From: Candidatus Yanofskybacteria bacterium RIFCSPHIGHO2_01_FULL_41_26
GTDB lineage: Bacteria > Patescibacteria > Paceibacteria > 2-02-FULL-40-12 > GWA2-44-9
Direction: 5' to 3'
DNA: 5,212 bases
Assembly: GCA_001794055.1 (NCBI GenBank)
Contig: MGJB01000005.1
Location: 1 to 5,212 of the forward strand
Within the stretch, counting starts at the first letter, position 1. Each line of letters begins with the position of its first letter. The notes under the pieces were generated by a model. It had not been told where the DNA came from. It searched no databases and saw nothing but the letters and a program-made list of their open reading frames with translations. Position numbers and translations under genes: made by a program. Positions 1 to 5,212 of the stretch are shown here, piece by piece.

Positions 1-1375
1 ATAGCACCTTAGAAAGTAATCTCGCGCCATATTTTTTCGGTGTGTTTGTAAGGGAAGCCGCACCCTTAGCGGCCATTCTTCCAGCCAGGTTGGCGCCAGT
101 GTATTTTCCAACTGCTCCCATTGCCCATCCCTTAACTTTTCCAGCCATCGCCAATGCCCCGCTGGCCCCGCTAATTCCTATGGCATTGGCGGCTACTAAG
201 CCTCCAACCATAATGGCTACTTGTAAAACTATTGTTAGCAGGCCGTCAATAACTCCTGTTCCCCATCCAGCTAAATTAGCTGCCGCGGTTGTGGCTGTGG
301 TAGTTTGTGTTTGGCCAAGTTGTTGCTGGGCCACGATGGCAAGATATAAAAAGAAGGCCGCAGCCGGGAAAAAGAAAGTCCATTGGAGAAATTTACTCCA
401 CCATTTTTGGAATTGGCCGGATAGTTCCGGTATGGTCCAAAATAGCCAAGCTATGGGCATGACAATTAGCAAGATCGCCAAATAAACCATTCTTATTGCC
501 AGCATTGCGGCAAATCCCCAAAAAACTATAGCCACGATCATCGCGAAAGCGATCATGGCGATTAGCGAGATAACTGATTTAAGAAAAGTTTCGGTAAAAG
601 CTAGAACTGAGCCTTTGGGATTTTCAAGCGGTTGAGGCGTGAGTTTATTTAGGTTTAAAGCGCTGGCAAAATTAGAGGCGAAATTTTCCGCGTTTTGTCC
701 TTCAATTGCGTTGAAGAAAAATTGTCCGGTAGCATTGGTAAAATCTATGATAGTGCCCGCGATGGCAAAGCTAAAATTTATTAATAAGGCCGCGATTACC
801 AGATTGCTAAGCGTGCGTTTGAACTCATATCTTTCCACCCTGAGAATCGTTCCAAAAGCTATTAAAATAATAGCGAGAACAAAGCCGAGATTAGCTAGGC
901 TAAGGCTGATTTTAAATCCTTCTAGAACATAATTGTTGTTGAGTATATTGGCGTTGGAATTTATAAGAATTGTAATTAGCGATCCAGCAAGAGTTATAAA
1001 AAAAGCTATGGCTCTGCCGATTAAATATCCTATGTTTAAGATTGTCCATTGAACAGCTGTTCTTATATGGCAAAATATTTGGTACCAAGAGCAACCGGCT
1101 TCGCCTTCGGCTGCAGATACTATTTCTTTTGTTTCTTCTTCGGTAATTTTTCCTTGTTTAATTAGTTCCGTTAGTCTAATTTTAGCTATTGTCGCATTTA
1201 GTCCTCCAGCCGCTAAAGCTTTTTGAATCTCTTGTTTTTCCTCCGGCGATAATTTATTAAGCGCTGCTTGCTGTTCTACTGGCGTCAAACCAAGAGCCGG
1301 GCGGGTTGGAATAAATAATCCTCCAATGGCAACGGTTAGAATAACAACGGAGATTATTTTAATTGTTAATTTCAT
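1..1375 (-). CDS. TrbL/VirB6-like type IV secretion membrane protein, partial (3' end off window)
   Basis: The minus-strand frame opens at an ATG (1373-1375) and stays open for 458 codons to the window edge, so the C-terminus is missing. Residues 1-28 form a signal peptide or signal anchor. Residues 31-90 are a charged helical segment rich in Glu, Lys and Gln. The only two cysteines seen are C95 and C102 (motif GCSWYQIFC), just before the first strongly hydrophobic block. Hydrophobic segments follow at about 110-139, 160-178, 190-212, 263-290, 293-314, 330-350 and 377-402, then a small-residue and basic tail. A signal peptide, short extracytoplasmic domain, five to seven membrane helices and Gly/Ala-rich tail is the architecture of TrbL/VirB6-type channel proteins, inner-membrane parts of type IV secretion or conjugation machines. 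Family assignment rests on architecture and my recollection of Parcubacteria proteins, not on a catalytic motif. It starts 6 bases after the preceding stop, which suggests co-transcription. No Shine-Dalgarno site is visible (GAAAATAAAGCAAC before ATG). Confidence 0.8.
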   Translation of the reverse strand, partial: MKLTIKIISVVILTVAIGGLFIPTRPALGLTPVEQQAALNKLSPEEKQEIQKALAAGGLNATIAKIRLTELIKQGKITEEETKEIVSAAEGEAGCSWYQIFCHIRTAVQWTILNIGYLIGRAIAFFITLAGSLITILINSNANILNNNYVLEGFKISLSLANLGFVLAIILIAFGTILRVERYEFKRTLSNLVIAALLINFSFAIAGTIIDFTNATGQFFFNAIEGQNAENFASNFASALNLNKLTPQPLENPKGSVLAFTETFLKSVISLIAMIAFAMIVAIVFWGFAAMLAIRMVYLAILLIVMPIAWLFWTIPELSGQFQKWWSKFLQWTFFFPAAAFFLYLAIVAQQQLGQTQTTTATTAAANLAGWGTGVIDGLLTIVLQVAIMVGGLVAANAIGISGASGALAMAGKVKGWAMGAVGKYTGANLAGRMAAKGAASLTNTPKKYGARLLSKVL

Positions 1376-1381
1376 GTTGCT

Positions 1382-3112
1382 TTATTTTCGGCAATCTACC
1401 AGTTGTTGATTAAAAGTGGATAAGTTATCGGCAGTACGGCTGGTAATTTGAGATTGTTCATTGTCCAGGGACATTTTGAATTCTGTGGCAAAGGCCAGGC
1501 TCCAGCTATCGTTGGGCGCGTATTTTTTTAAGATAGTGATGTTATTTTGCTCAAACTTTATGCTGGCTTGGATATTTTGAAGAATAGTTTGTTTGGGCGT
1601 TCCGTTGCAGACTGTTTTGTTCGTTGCGTTTATGCCGCTATAGATTTGATTGGCTGAAATGATATAATTTTCCAGCATAGCGATGGTTTTGATGAGCTCA
1701 TTTTTCAGGAATCTATCCGGATCATTGGCAAAATCAAGAGTTTCCACCAGCCCGCCTTGGATATCGCTTTCTAGAAAATTAGAATGTTGCTCAACTGCGC
1801 CGCCATATTGTTCGCAGGCGTTTCTTGCTGGTCCGTTAAGATGGGCGCAAGGATTATTTTCGGACCCGGAGGATATCACTCCGCCTCGCGGGGCGCTTTT
1901 AGCCCCTACGCCTAAAAGACCCGCCGCTCCTTCTTTAATAACTCTATTAATCAGGGCATCAGAAATGGCGGCGATGTATTCGCTTAAATCTTCTGCGTTG
2001 ACTAAAAAGTCAATGTCGGCGCCAACAGCTTTGGCCACGGCGTCCCCAACGGTTTTCCCGGGCGTAGTGATTTCATATCGTTTGCAAAGTTCAGGTGAAA
2101 GATTATCAATTGTTGCTTTTCCTTCTTCTACTAGCCTGTTCAATTCATTTCGCCTTCTGATTAAATCATAATCATCATTGAGCTCTCCCGGTGATTTCAA
2201 CTCCGCGCATTTTTTTGTTGATAAAAATCCCGCGCCGGCAACTGCTTCGCTCCAAATGGCGCCAGAAGCTTTTGATTGTTGGTCTTCCAGTTCGGCGGAG
2301 GCCATAATCACTAGCCCGAAATAATTATTTTGAGGTTCCCAGGATTCCGAATAAGCTAACCAGCCGCCGGAATGGAAATCTGTAGCAAAGTCCTCAACAT
2401 TAGTCACTATATCTTTTAGTGTGCATCTTGCCCGCTCGCTGAATTTTTTAACTGGTATTAAACTGGCTTGAACGGCAATTTTAAGATTTCCCGCCAGTCC
2501 GCCGCCGAGTGGTTCGCAAAGTTGGGTTAATCCAACCGCATTGATGAAATTTCCAGTGGCTTCATTAGCCGCGTCTTTTAGTAGCCCTCCCCAGTCACTG
2601 ACGAATTTTGGCTCGCCCCCTCCTTGAATCCACATCACTATTTGATCCACCATCATATCTAAAATTTTCTTTTTAAGTAGGGCTAGCATTTGCTTAAAAA
2701 GGGATTCAAAACTCCATTGGCTTATTTTTACTAAGGTATCAGTGATTTGAGCGGCAGTTACGGCAGTCAAAACAGCGCCGTCAAAAACTGGCACTACTAA
2801 TCCGGCGGCCGCTCCAGCCGCTCCCACTGCTCCACTACCGGCTGCCGCCGCTGTGCCTCCTGCGGCAGGAGCGGCTGCTGGCGCGGCGGCTGCGGCGCCC
2901 CCTCCTAATAATCCGCCGCCAAATTCCGCGCCGCCCGCTGCTGCGGCTCCAACGGCAATGGCGCCGCCAGTTGCCGCTTCTCCCGGGCTTTCGGGTAGAA
3001 GTTTGAATAACGCGAAGCTTTGAATCGGCAGCAGTAAAGACGCGGTAATAATTCCGGTTAAGGAAATGAGCGCTAAAACTTTTGCTGTTTTATTTTTAAA
3101 CCTCGAGCTCAT
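1382..3112 (-). CDS. Exported eight-cysteine protein with Ala/Gly-rich N-terminal region, unknown function
   Basis: A 576-residue protein that I cannot name with a characterised family. Residues 1-34 are a convincing signal peptide: basic MSSRFKNKTAK, a hydrophobic core, and likely cleavage after SFA at residue 34. Residues 46-104 are a low-complexity Ala/Gly stretch. Residues 110-165 are amphipathic or hydrophobic helices (KQMLALLKKKILDMMVDQIV) that could touch the membrane. The rest is a mixed globular region with cysteines at 199, 230, 302, 343, 422, 433, 502 and 574. Eight cysteines in an exported protein would allow four disulfides. A stretch at 195-270 (QLCEPLGG, RARCTLKDIV, GGW, PQNNYFG) looks like a conserved core and recalls uncharacterised Parcubacteria proteins next to TrbL/VirB6-like genes. 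The gene lies between two exported partners with gaps of 4 and 6 bases, so one transcript is likely. The ATG at 3110-3112 is preceded by AAATAA with no Shine-Dalgarno site. A structural role in the secretion apparatus is inference only. Confidence 0.85.
   Translation of the reverse strand: MSSRFKNKTAKVLALISLTGIITASLLLPIQSFALFKLLPESPGEAATGGAIAVGAAAAGGAEFGGGLLGGGAAAAAPAAAPAAGGTAAAAGSGAVGAAGAAAGLVVPVFDGAVLTAVTAAQITDTLVKISQWSFESLFKQMLALLKKKILDMMVDQIVMWIQGGGEPKFVSDWGGLLKDAANEATGNFINAVGLTQLCEPLGGGLAGNLKIAVQASLIPVKKFSERARCTLKDIVTNVEDFATDFHSGGWLAYSESWEPQNNYFGLVIMASAELEDQQSKASGAIWSEAVAGAGFLSTKKCAELKSPGELNDDYDLIRRRNELNRLVEEGKATIDNLSPELCKRYEITTPGKTVGDAVAKAVGADIDFLVNAEDLSEYIAAISDALINRVIKEGAAGLLGVGAKSAPRGGVISSGSENNPCAHLNGPARNACEQYGGAVEQHSNFLESDIQGGLVETLDFANDPDRFLKNELIKTIAMLENYIISANQIYSGINATNKTVCNGTPKQTILQNIQASIKFEQNNITILKKYAPNDSWSLAFATEFKMSLDNEQSQITSRTADNLSTFNQQLVDCRK
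2801..2977 (-). repeat. Ala/Gly low-complexity coding tract
   Basis: Residues 46-104 of the eight-cysteine protein are almost only Ala and Gly, with some Pro, Ser, Thr and Val. The DNA is locally GC-rich (runs of GCC, GCG and GGC codons) in an otherwise AT-leaning window. The units are irregular, with no exact period. The tract lies just after the signal peptide, so it may act as a flexible linker or a hydrophobic, glycine-zipper-like segment between the export signal and the globular part. Confidence 0.8.
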
Positions 3113-3116
3113 TTAT

Positions 3117-3818
3117 TTAAAGTTTGTTAATTTTTCCATTGATAAATTCCGTGAGCTGAATATCTAGAACCGGCAGCATTTCCATAACGAGAATCGCGCC
3201 CACCGGATCATTATTGCTGTTCACCAGTTTTTCCAAAACATTTTTTTCCGCTTGAAAAACTTTCAGGCCTTCTCGGTGCAGTTGGGCGAGTTGCGGCGGC
3301 ACGTCTATTTGATAAAGTTCCGGCAGGGAATTGGTGTAAAAACCCAGCAGGATTTTTAAATCCTCTAATGAAGCGTCGTAGTTTTGCGGCCTTCCGGTTG
3401 GCGCGTATTGAGCCAGGATTTTTTTAAAATTTAAAGCGTAATTTTTGATTGCGGCTTCGCTATTATCCGAGCTGATTTTTAAATCAGCCATCTTGATATC
3501 AGGATTAATGATGCTGACATCAAAATTCGCGATGCCGTTTTTAAAAACTTCATTGATAATTTTTTCCGGATCAACAGGTTTAAGGCCGGAGGGATTTTTT
3601 TCTTTTAAAAGCTCTTTCGCTATTGTTTCGGCTAATTGATTGGTGGAATTTTTTGGCGGCTTAGCTTCCGTAGCGATTTGTTCAGTTTGATTTTTCGCGG
3701 CTGATTCTAAAATTGGTGCCAGGTTTTTTTGTTGTGGTAAAGAAGGAGTATTAAAAAGAATTAGTCCGGCGAAAGTCAGAGATCCTATGATAAGAGTTAA
3801 GGCAATAATTTTTTTCAT
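3117..3818 (-). CDS. Membrane-anchored or exported helical protein, unknown function
   Basis: A 233-residue protein that I do not recognise by name. Residues 1-22 (MKK, then a hydrophobic run) are a signal peptide or uncleaved N-terminal anchor. There is no cysteine, so it is not a lipoprotein. Residues 25-80 are a polar, low-order linker rich in Lys, Gln, Asn and Ala. Residues 83-233 look like a mainly helical extracytoplasmic domain. Its most pattern-like part is about 170-225: IDVPP, then LAQLHREGLKVFQAEKNVLEKL, NNDPVGAI and a final helix. I have the impression of similar VPP...LH...DDP proteins in Parcubacteria secretion-type loci, but cannot verify it. It is first in the minus-strand cluster, 4 bases ahead of the eight-cysteine gene. 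The ATG at 3816-3818 was chosen because it gives the full signal sequence. GGG lies only 2 bases before it, too close for a good ribosome site. The DNA before it holds a hairpin and a TATAAT. Confidence 0.8.
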   Translation of the reverse strand: MKKIIALTLIIGSLTFAGLILFNTPSLPQQKNLAPILESAAKNQTEQIATEAKPPKNSTNQLAETIAKELLKEKNPSGLKPVDPEKIINEVFKNGIANFDVSIINPDIKMADLKISSDNSEAAIKNYALNFKKILAQYAPTGRPQNYDASLEDLKILLGFYTNSLPELYQIDVPPQLAQLHREGLKVFQAEKNVLEKLVNSNNDPVGAILVMEMLPVLDIQLTEFINGKINKL

Positions 3819-3830
3819 AACCCAAAATCG

Positions 3831-3842
3831 GGGGCAGGCCCC
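3831..3842. promoter_or_regulatory. GC-rich hairpin in the divergent spacer (leader of the minus-strand cluster)
   Basis: GGGG at 3831-3834 pairs with CCCC at 3839-3842 around a 4-base loop (CAGG). Counting C3835 and G3838, the whole is a GGGGC/GCCCC inverted repeat. On the minus strand it would lie in the short 5' leader, ending 12 bases before the ATG at 3818. An alternative pairing of CCC at 3821-3823 with the G run at 3830-3834 is also possible. There is no T run after it on the plus strand, so it is not a clear terminator. It could be an operator, an RNA structure affecting translation, or a copy of a short dispersed palindrome. Confidence 0.45.
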
Positions 3843-3851
3843 ATTGAATAA

Positions 3852-3864
3852 ATTATACTATAAT
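3852..3864. promoter_or_regulatory. Palindromic divergent -10 element (two TATAAT boxes)
   Basis: The 13 bases ATTATACTATAAT form a perfect palindrome around the central C at 3858. Read on the plus strand, 3859-3864 is TATAAT; on the minus strand, 3857-3852 is TATAAT. They are the best -10 candidates for the plus-strand pair starting at 3872 and for the minus-strand cluster starting at 3818. Neither has a recognisable TTGACA at 16-18 bases or a TG extension. The plus -10 ends 7 bases before the ATG, so transcription would start at or next to the start codon. The minus -10 would give a leader of roughly 25-28 bases. Confidence 0.6.
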
Positions 3865-3871
3865 AAAGTAG

Positions 3872-4678
3872 ATGACGCAGGGTTTTAGATATCCACACTT
3901 AGTTTTTGCCGCTTTTTCTTTGCTGTTTTTAGAAATAGCCTTTCTTTTTAACGTGGTTAACGCCCAGATTCGTCCGGAAATCAGCGTTTTTTCTAGAAAT
4001 TTGGCCATTGGAATTAAAGGGGAAGATGTTCGTTGGCTCCAGAGATTTTTGAATTCCAATCCGGAAACTAGAGTGGCGGAGACGGGCGTCGGTTCATTTG
4101 GACAGGAAACCGATTATTTTGGTGTTTTAACCAGAAAAGCGGTAATCCAATTTCAAAATAAGCATAAAAACGATGTTTTGATTCCCGTGGGGCTTTTGGG
4201 CGGTACGGGTTTTGTCGGCCCGCGGACCATAGCTAAGCTGAATAAGTTGTTTTTTGGGGCGCCGCCGGGTTTAAATTTGGATTCACTAAAGGTTTCGGCT
4301 TCCAAAGCCGTAAAGCCAAGAATTGATCGTATTGTTCCGGAATCTGGTTTCGATGGCGCCATTATTACGATTTATGGCGAAGGATTTACAAAAGAAAATA
4401 ATACTCTTCATAATATTTTTGATTCCGTTGCCGGCCTCCCTTCTTCAGATGGCAAGACTCTTGTTTGGAAATTTGAGGAGCCGGAAATTAAATTAAGCCA
4501 AGCAGAAATAGATGTCCACACTAAAGGTGATGACGAAAATTATAATCTTGCATCTAAAGAAGAAGCGGCAGTTCTTCAGTCTAATTTAAAAAATGTTGTT
4601 CAACCTGTTATGTTTTATATAGAGAATGTTAATGGATCAAGCAATGTAGCCACTTTTAAAAGAACCTTCAATTTCTAA
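3872..4678 (+). CDS. Secreted peptidoglycan-binding (PG_binding_1) and IPT/TIG domain protein
   Basis: A 268-residue exported protein. Residues 1-31 are a signal peptide with a long hydrophobic core and likely cleavage after VNA at residue 31. Residues about 43-127 match a peptidoglycan-binding 1 domain in the style seen in Parcubacteria: GIKGEDVRWLQRFLN, then GSFGQETDYFG, LTRKAVIQFQNKH, GTGFVGPRTIAKLN. Residues about 148-258 fit an IPT/TIG immunoglobulin-like fold: PRIDRIVPESGFDGAIITIYGEGF, NNTLHNIF, LPSSDGKTL. No catalytic domain is present, so it should bind and display rather than cut. The likely role is anchoring a surface or envelope structure to the wall. The ATG at 3872 is the only start that keeps the signal peptide whole. 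It has no Shine-Dalgarno site and sits directly after a TATAAT, so the message may be leaderless. Its TAA touches the ATG of the next gene. Confidence 0.9.
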   Translation: MTQGFRYPHLVFAAFSLLFLEIAFLFNVVNAQIRPEISVFSRNLAIGIKGEDVRWLQRFLNSNPETRVAETGVGSFGQETDYFGVLTRKAVIQFQNKHKNDVLIPVGLLGGTGFVGPRTIAKLNKLFFGAPPGLNLDSLKVSASKAVKPRIDRIVPESGFDGAIITIYGEGFTKENNTLHNIFDSVAGLPSSDGKTLVWKFEEPEIKLSQAEIDVHTKGDDENYNLASKEEAAVLQSNLKNVVQPVMFYIENVNGSSNVATFKRTFNF

Positions 4679-5068
4679 ATGTTTATCAATCCAATTTATT
4701 TAAAATCCGTTTTAGTTTCTTTTTTTCTAATAATGGTTGCGGTCGGGTTATTTAGATTTTTAAGCTTTGCTCCGGAGGTTTCAGCGCAAGTTTTGCCGAC
4801 TTTGCCTTTTGGCGGCCGGATTTTATTAGTGATTCCCTGCACCTGCAGTTATGGGCATGTTGTTATTTTAAGCACGCCGAGTGATGCCTCTTTTCATTTT
4901 ACGCCCACTACTTTGCTTTATCAGTTCCTTCAGACTAAGCGTATCGGCGCTTGGCTATTGGGAAATTATATTCCCGGAACTGGCAATCAATGTTTAATTC
5001 ATTCGGGTGATGATTGTCGGCGGGTTCCTAATCTTGGCACTATGACGATAGTCGGAACTTCTTTATAA
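4679..5068 (+). CDS. Small exported four-cysteine protein, unknown function
   Basis: A 129-residue protein of no named family that I can place. Residues 1-36 are a signal peptide with a hydrophobic core and likely cleavage after VSA at residue 36. The mature part of about 93 residues starts with a PFGGRIL motif (43-49), then a CTC pair (C54, C56). It ends with C105, C113 and a closing GTMTIVGTS motif. Spacing of the hydrophobic residues suggests a small beta-rich fold, possibly held by two disulfides. I have the impression of similar PFGG...CTC...GT...VGTS proteins in Parcubacteria, always with a signal peptide. The ATG directly abuts the TAA of the peptidoglycan-binding gene (TAAATG) with no ribosome site, so translational coupling on one message is likely. 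Its TAA overlaps the convergent rsmA end. A role as a surface subunit or partner of the upstream wall-binding protein is inference. Confidence 0.85.
   Translation: MFINPIYLKSVLVSFFLIMVAVGLFRFLSFAPEVSAQVLPTLPFGGRILLVIPCTCSYGHVVILSTPSDASFHFTPTTLLYQFLQTKRIGAWLLGNYIPGTGNQCLIHSGDDCRRVPNLGTMTIVGTSL
5063..5068. other. Shared palindromic stop hexamer TTATAA of two convergent genes
   Basis: TTATAA is its own reverse complement. The plus-strand small gene ends in TAA at 5066-5068 and the minus-strand rsmA fragment ends in TAA at 5065-5063, so one hexamer supplies both stops and the genes overlap by 6 bases. Confidence 0.85.
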
Positions 5069-5212
5069 TATTTCCAACAGCTGTTTTATTTGATTAATAT
5101 TCAAGTTTTGAGGCCTTTCTTCTCCTGAAAGGCCGATTTTTTTCAAAATTTCTAATCCCTTAAACTTACTTATCCCCAGCCCATCCACAAGATTGTTTAA
5201 TGCGGTTTTTCT
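5063..5212 (-). CDS. rsmA: 16S rRNA dimethyladenosine transferase RsmA/KsgA, C-terminal fragment (5' end off window)
   Basis: A minus-strand frame enters at the right edge and ends at TAA (5063-5065), giving 49 residues. It begins RKTALNNLVDGLG and continues EILKKIGLSGEERPQNLNINQIKQLLEIL. This matches the C-terminal helical domain of RsmA/KsgA: the RRKTL-nnL segment, then a helix ending in a Gly-Ile/Leu turn, the R-P/A-E/Q-x-L stretch, and a final helix. RsmA uses S-adenosylmethionine to dimethylate two adjacent adenines near the 3' end of 16S rRNA, late in small-subunit assembly. The catalytic domain (SAM site and NLPY-type motif) is outside the window, so activity cannot be judged. It converges on the small four-cysteine gene with a 6-base overlap. 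The main alternative is another helical protein such as an S13-like H2TH fold, which fits the start of the fragment less well. Confidence 0.8.
   Translation of the reverse strand, partial: RKTALNNLVDGLGISKFKGLEILKKIGLSGEERPQNLNINQIKQLLEIL
5112..5143 (+). terminator. Rho-independent terminator for the plus-strand pair, inside rsmA
   Basis: GGCCTTTC (5112-5119) pairs perfectly with GAAAGGCC (5127-5134) around a 7-base loop. After two more bases (GA) comes a run of seven T (5137-5143). It lies 43 bases after the stop of the small four-cysteine gene and reads correctly on the plus strand only. The stem falls within coding sequence of the convergent rsmA fragment. Confidence 0.85.

Noticed and set aside
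42..485. Plus-strand open frame of 147 codons
   Set aside because: It lies antisense to the TrbL/VirB6-like gene, whose frame is open for 458 codons with a coherent membrane-protein sequence. The plus frame is Pro/Ala-rich with no domain sense.
535..560. Direct repeat of CGATCAT and alternating GATC/GCGAT pattern
   Set aside because: It encodes the hydrophobic run Ile-Ala-Met-Ile-Ala-Phe-Ala-Met-Ile in a membrane helix, so the repeat follows from the protein.
639..932. Plus-strand open frame of 97 codons
   Set aside because: Antisense to the membrane-protein gene, with a shadow-like Lys/Leu/Ala composition.
1897..1921. Inverted repeat CTTTTAG / CTAAAAG in the eight-cysteine gene
   Set aside because: Only 7 bases per arm, within coding sequence, and no T run or gene boundary nearby.
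1683..2171. Plus-strand open frame of 162 codons
   Set aside because: Antisense shadow of the eight-cysteine gene; Ser-rich sequence with no recognisable domain, promoter or ribosome site.
3349..3488. Two inverted repeats with the core GATTTTTAAATC (3349-3364 and 3471-3488)
   Set aside because: Both encode Asp-Leu-Lys-Ile with the same AT-rich codons inside the 233-residue protein, and a related core occurs near 909 in another gene. Codon use explains them, and neither has terminator features.
5120..5126. AGGAG (Shine-Dalgarno-like) on the minus strand in the terminator loop
   Set aside because: No start codon follows at a suitable distance; it is part of the rsmA codons for Ser-Gly-Glu-Glu.

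Overview
This window looks like chromosomal DNA from a Candidate Phyla Radiation (Patescibacteria) bacterium, most likely of the Parcubacteria group. The evidence is a peptidoglycan-binding plus IPT/TIG secreted protein, a TrbL/VirB6-like polytopic protein and several exported proteins of a type I associate with such genomes. The packing is very tight, moderately AT-rich, and lacks clear Shine-Dalgarno sites. The taxonomic call is inference from protein style; there is no rRNA gene in the window.

Layout. Positions 1-3818 carry three minus-strand genes in one tight cluster, transcribed right to left. First is a 233-residue exported or anchored helical protein of unknown function (3117-3818). 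After a 4-base gap comes a 576-residue exported protein with an Ala/Gly-rich N-terminal stretch and eight cysteines (1382-3112). After a 6-base gap comes a TrbL/VirB6-like membrane protein whose reading frame runs off the left edge (1-1375, 458 codons seen, no stop). A 53-base divergent spacer (3819-3871) holds a GC-rich hairpin and a perfect palindrome that gives a consensus TATAAT in both directions. To the right are two abutting plus-strand genes: a signal peptide, peptidoglycan-binding and IPT/TIG protein (3872-4678), and a small exported four-cysteine protein (4679-5068). The right end (5063-5212, minus strand) is the C-terminus of rsmA/ksgA, the 16S rRNA adenine dimethyltransferase. Its stop codon shares a TTATAA hexamer with the stop of the small gene. 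The terminator of the plus-strand pair sits inside the rsmA coding sequence.

How it may work together (inference). All five non-rsmA genes encode proteins with an N-terminal export signal or anchor. The left cluster resembles part of a type IV secretion or conjugation-like envelope apparatus: a channel-forming inner-membrane protein plus two unrecognised extracytoplasmic partners. The right pair would bind the wall or be displayed at the surface. No stretch longer than about 55 bases is without a gene, and I see no tRNA, rRNA, CRISPR array, insertion sequence or attachment site.
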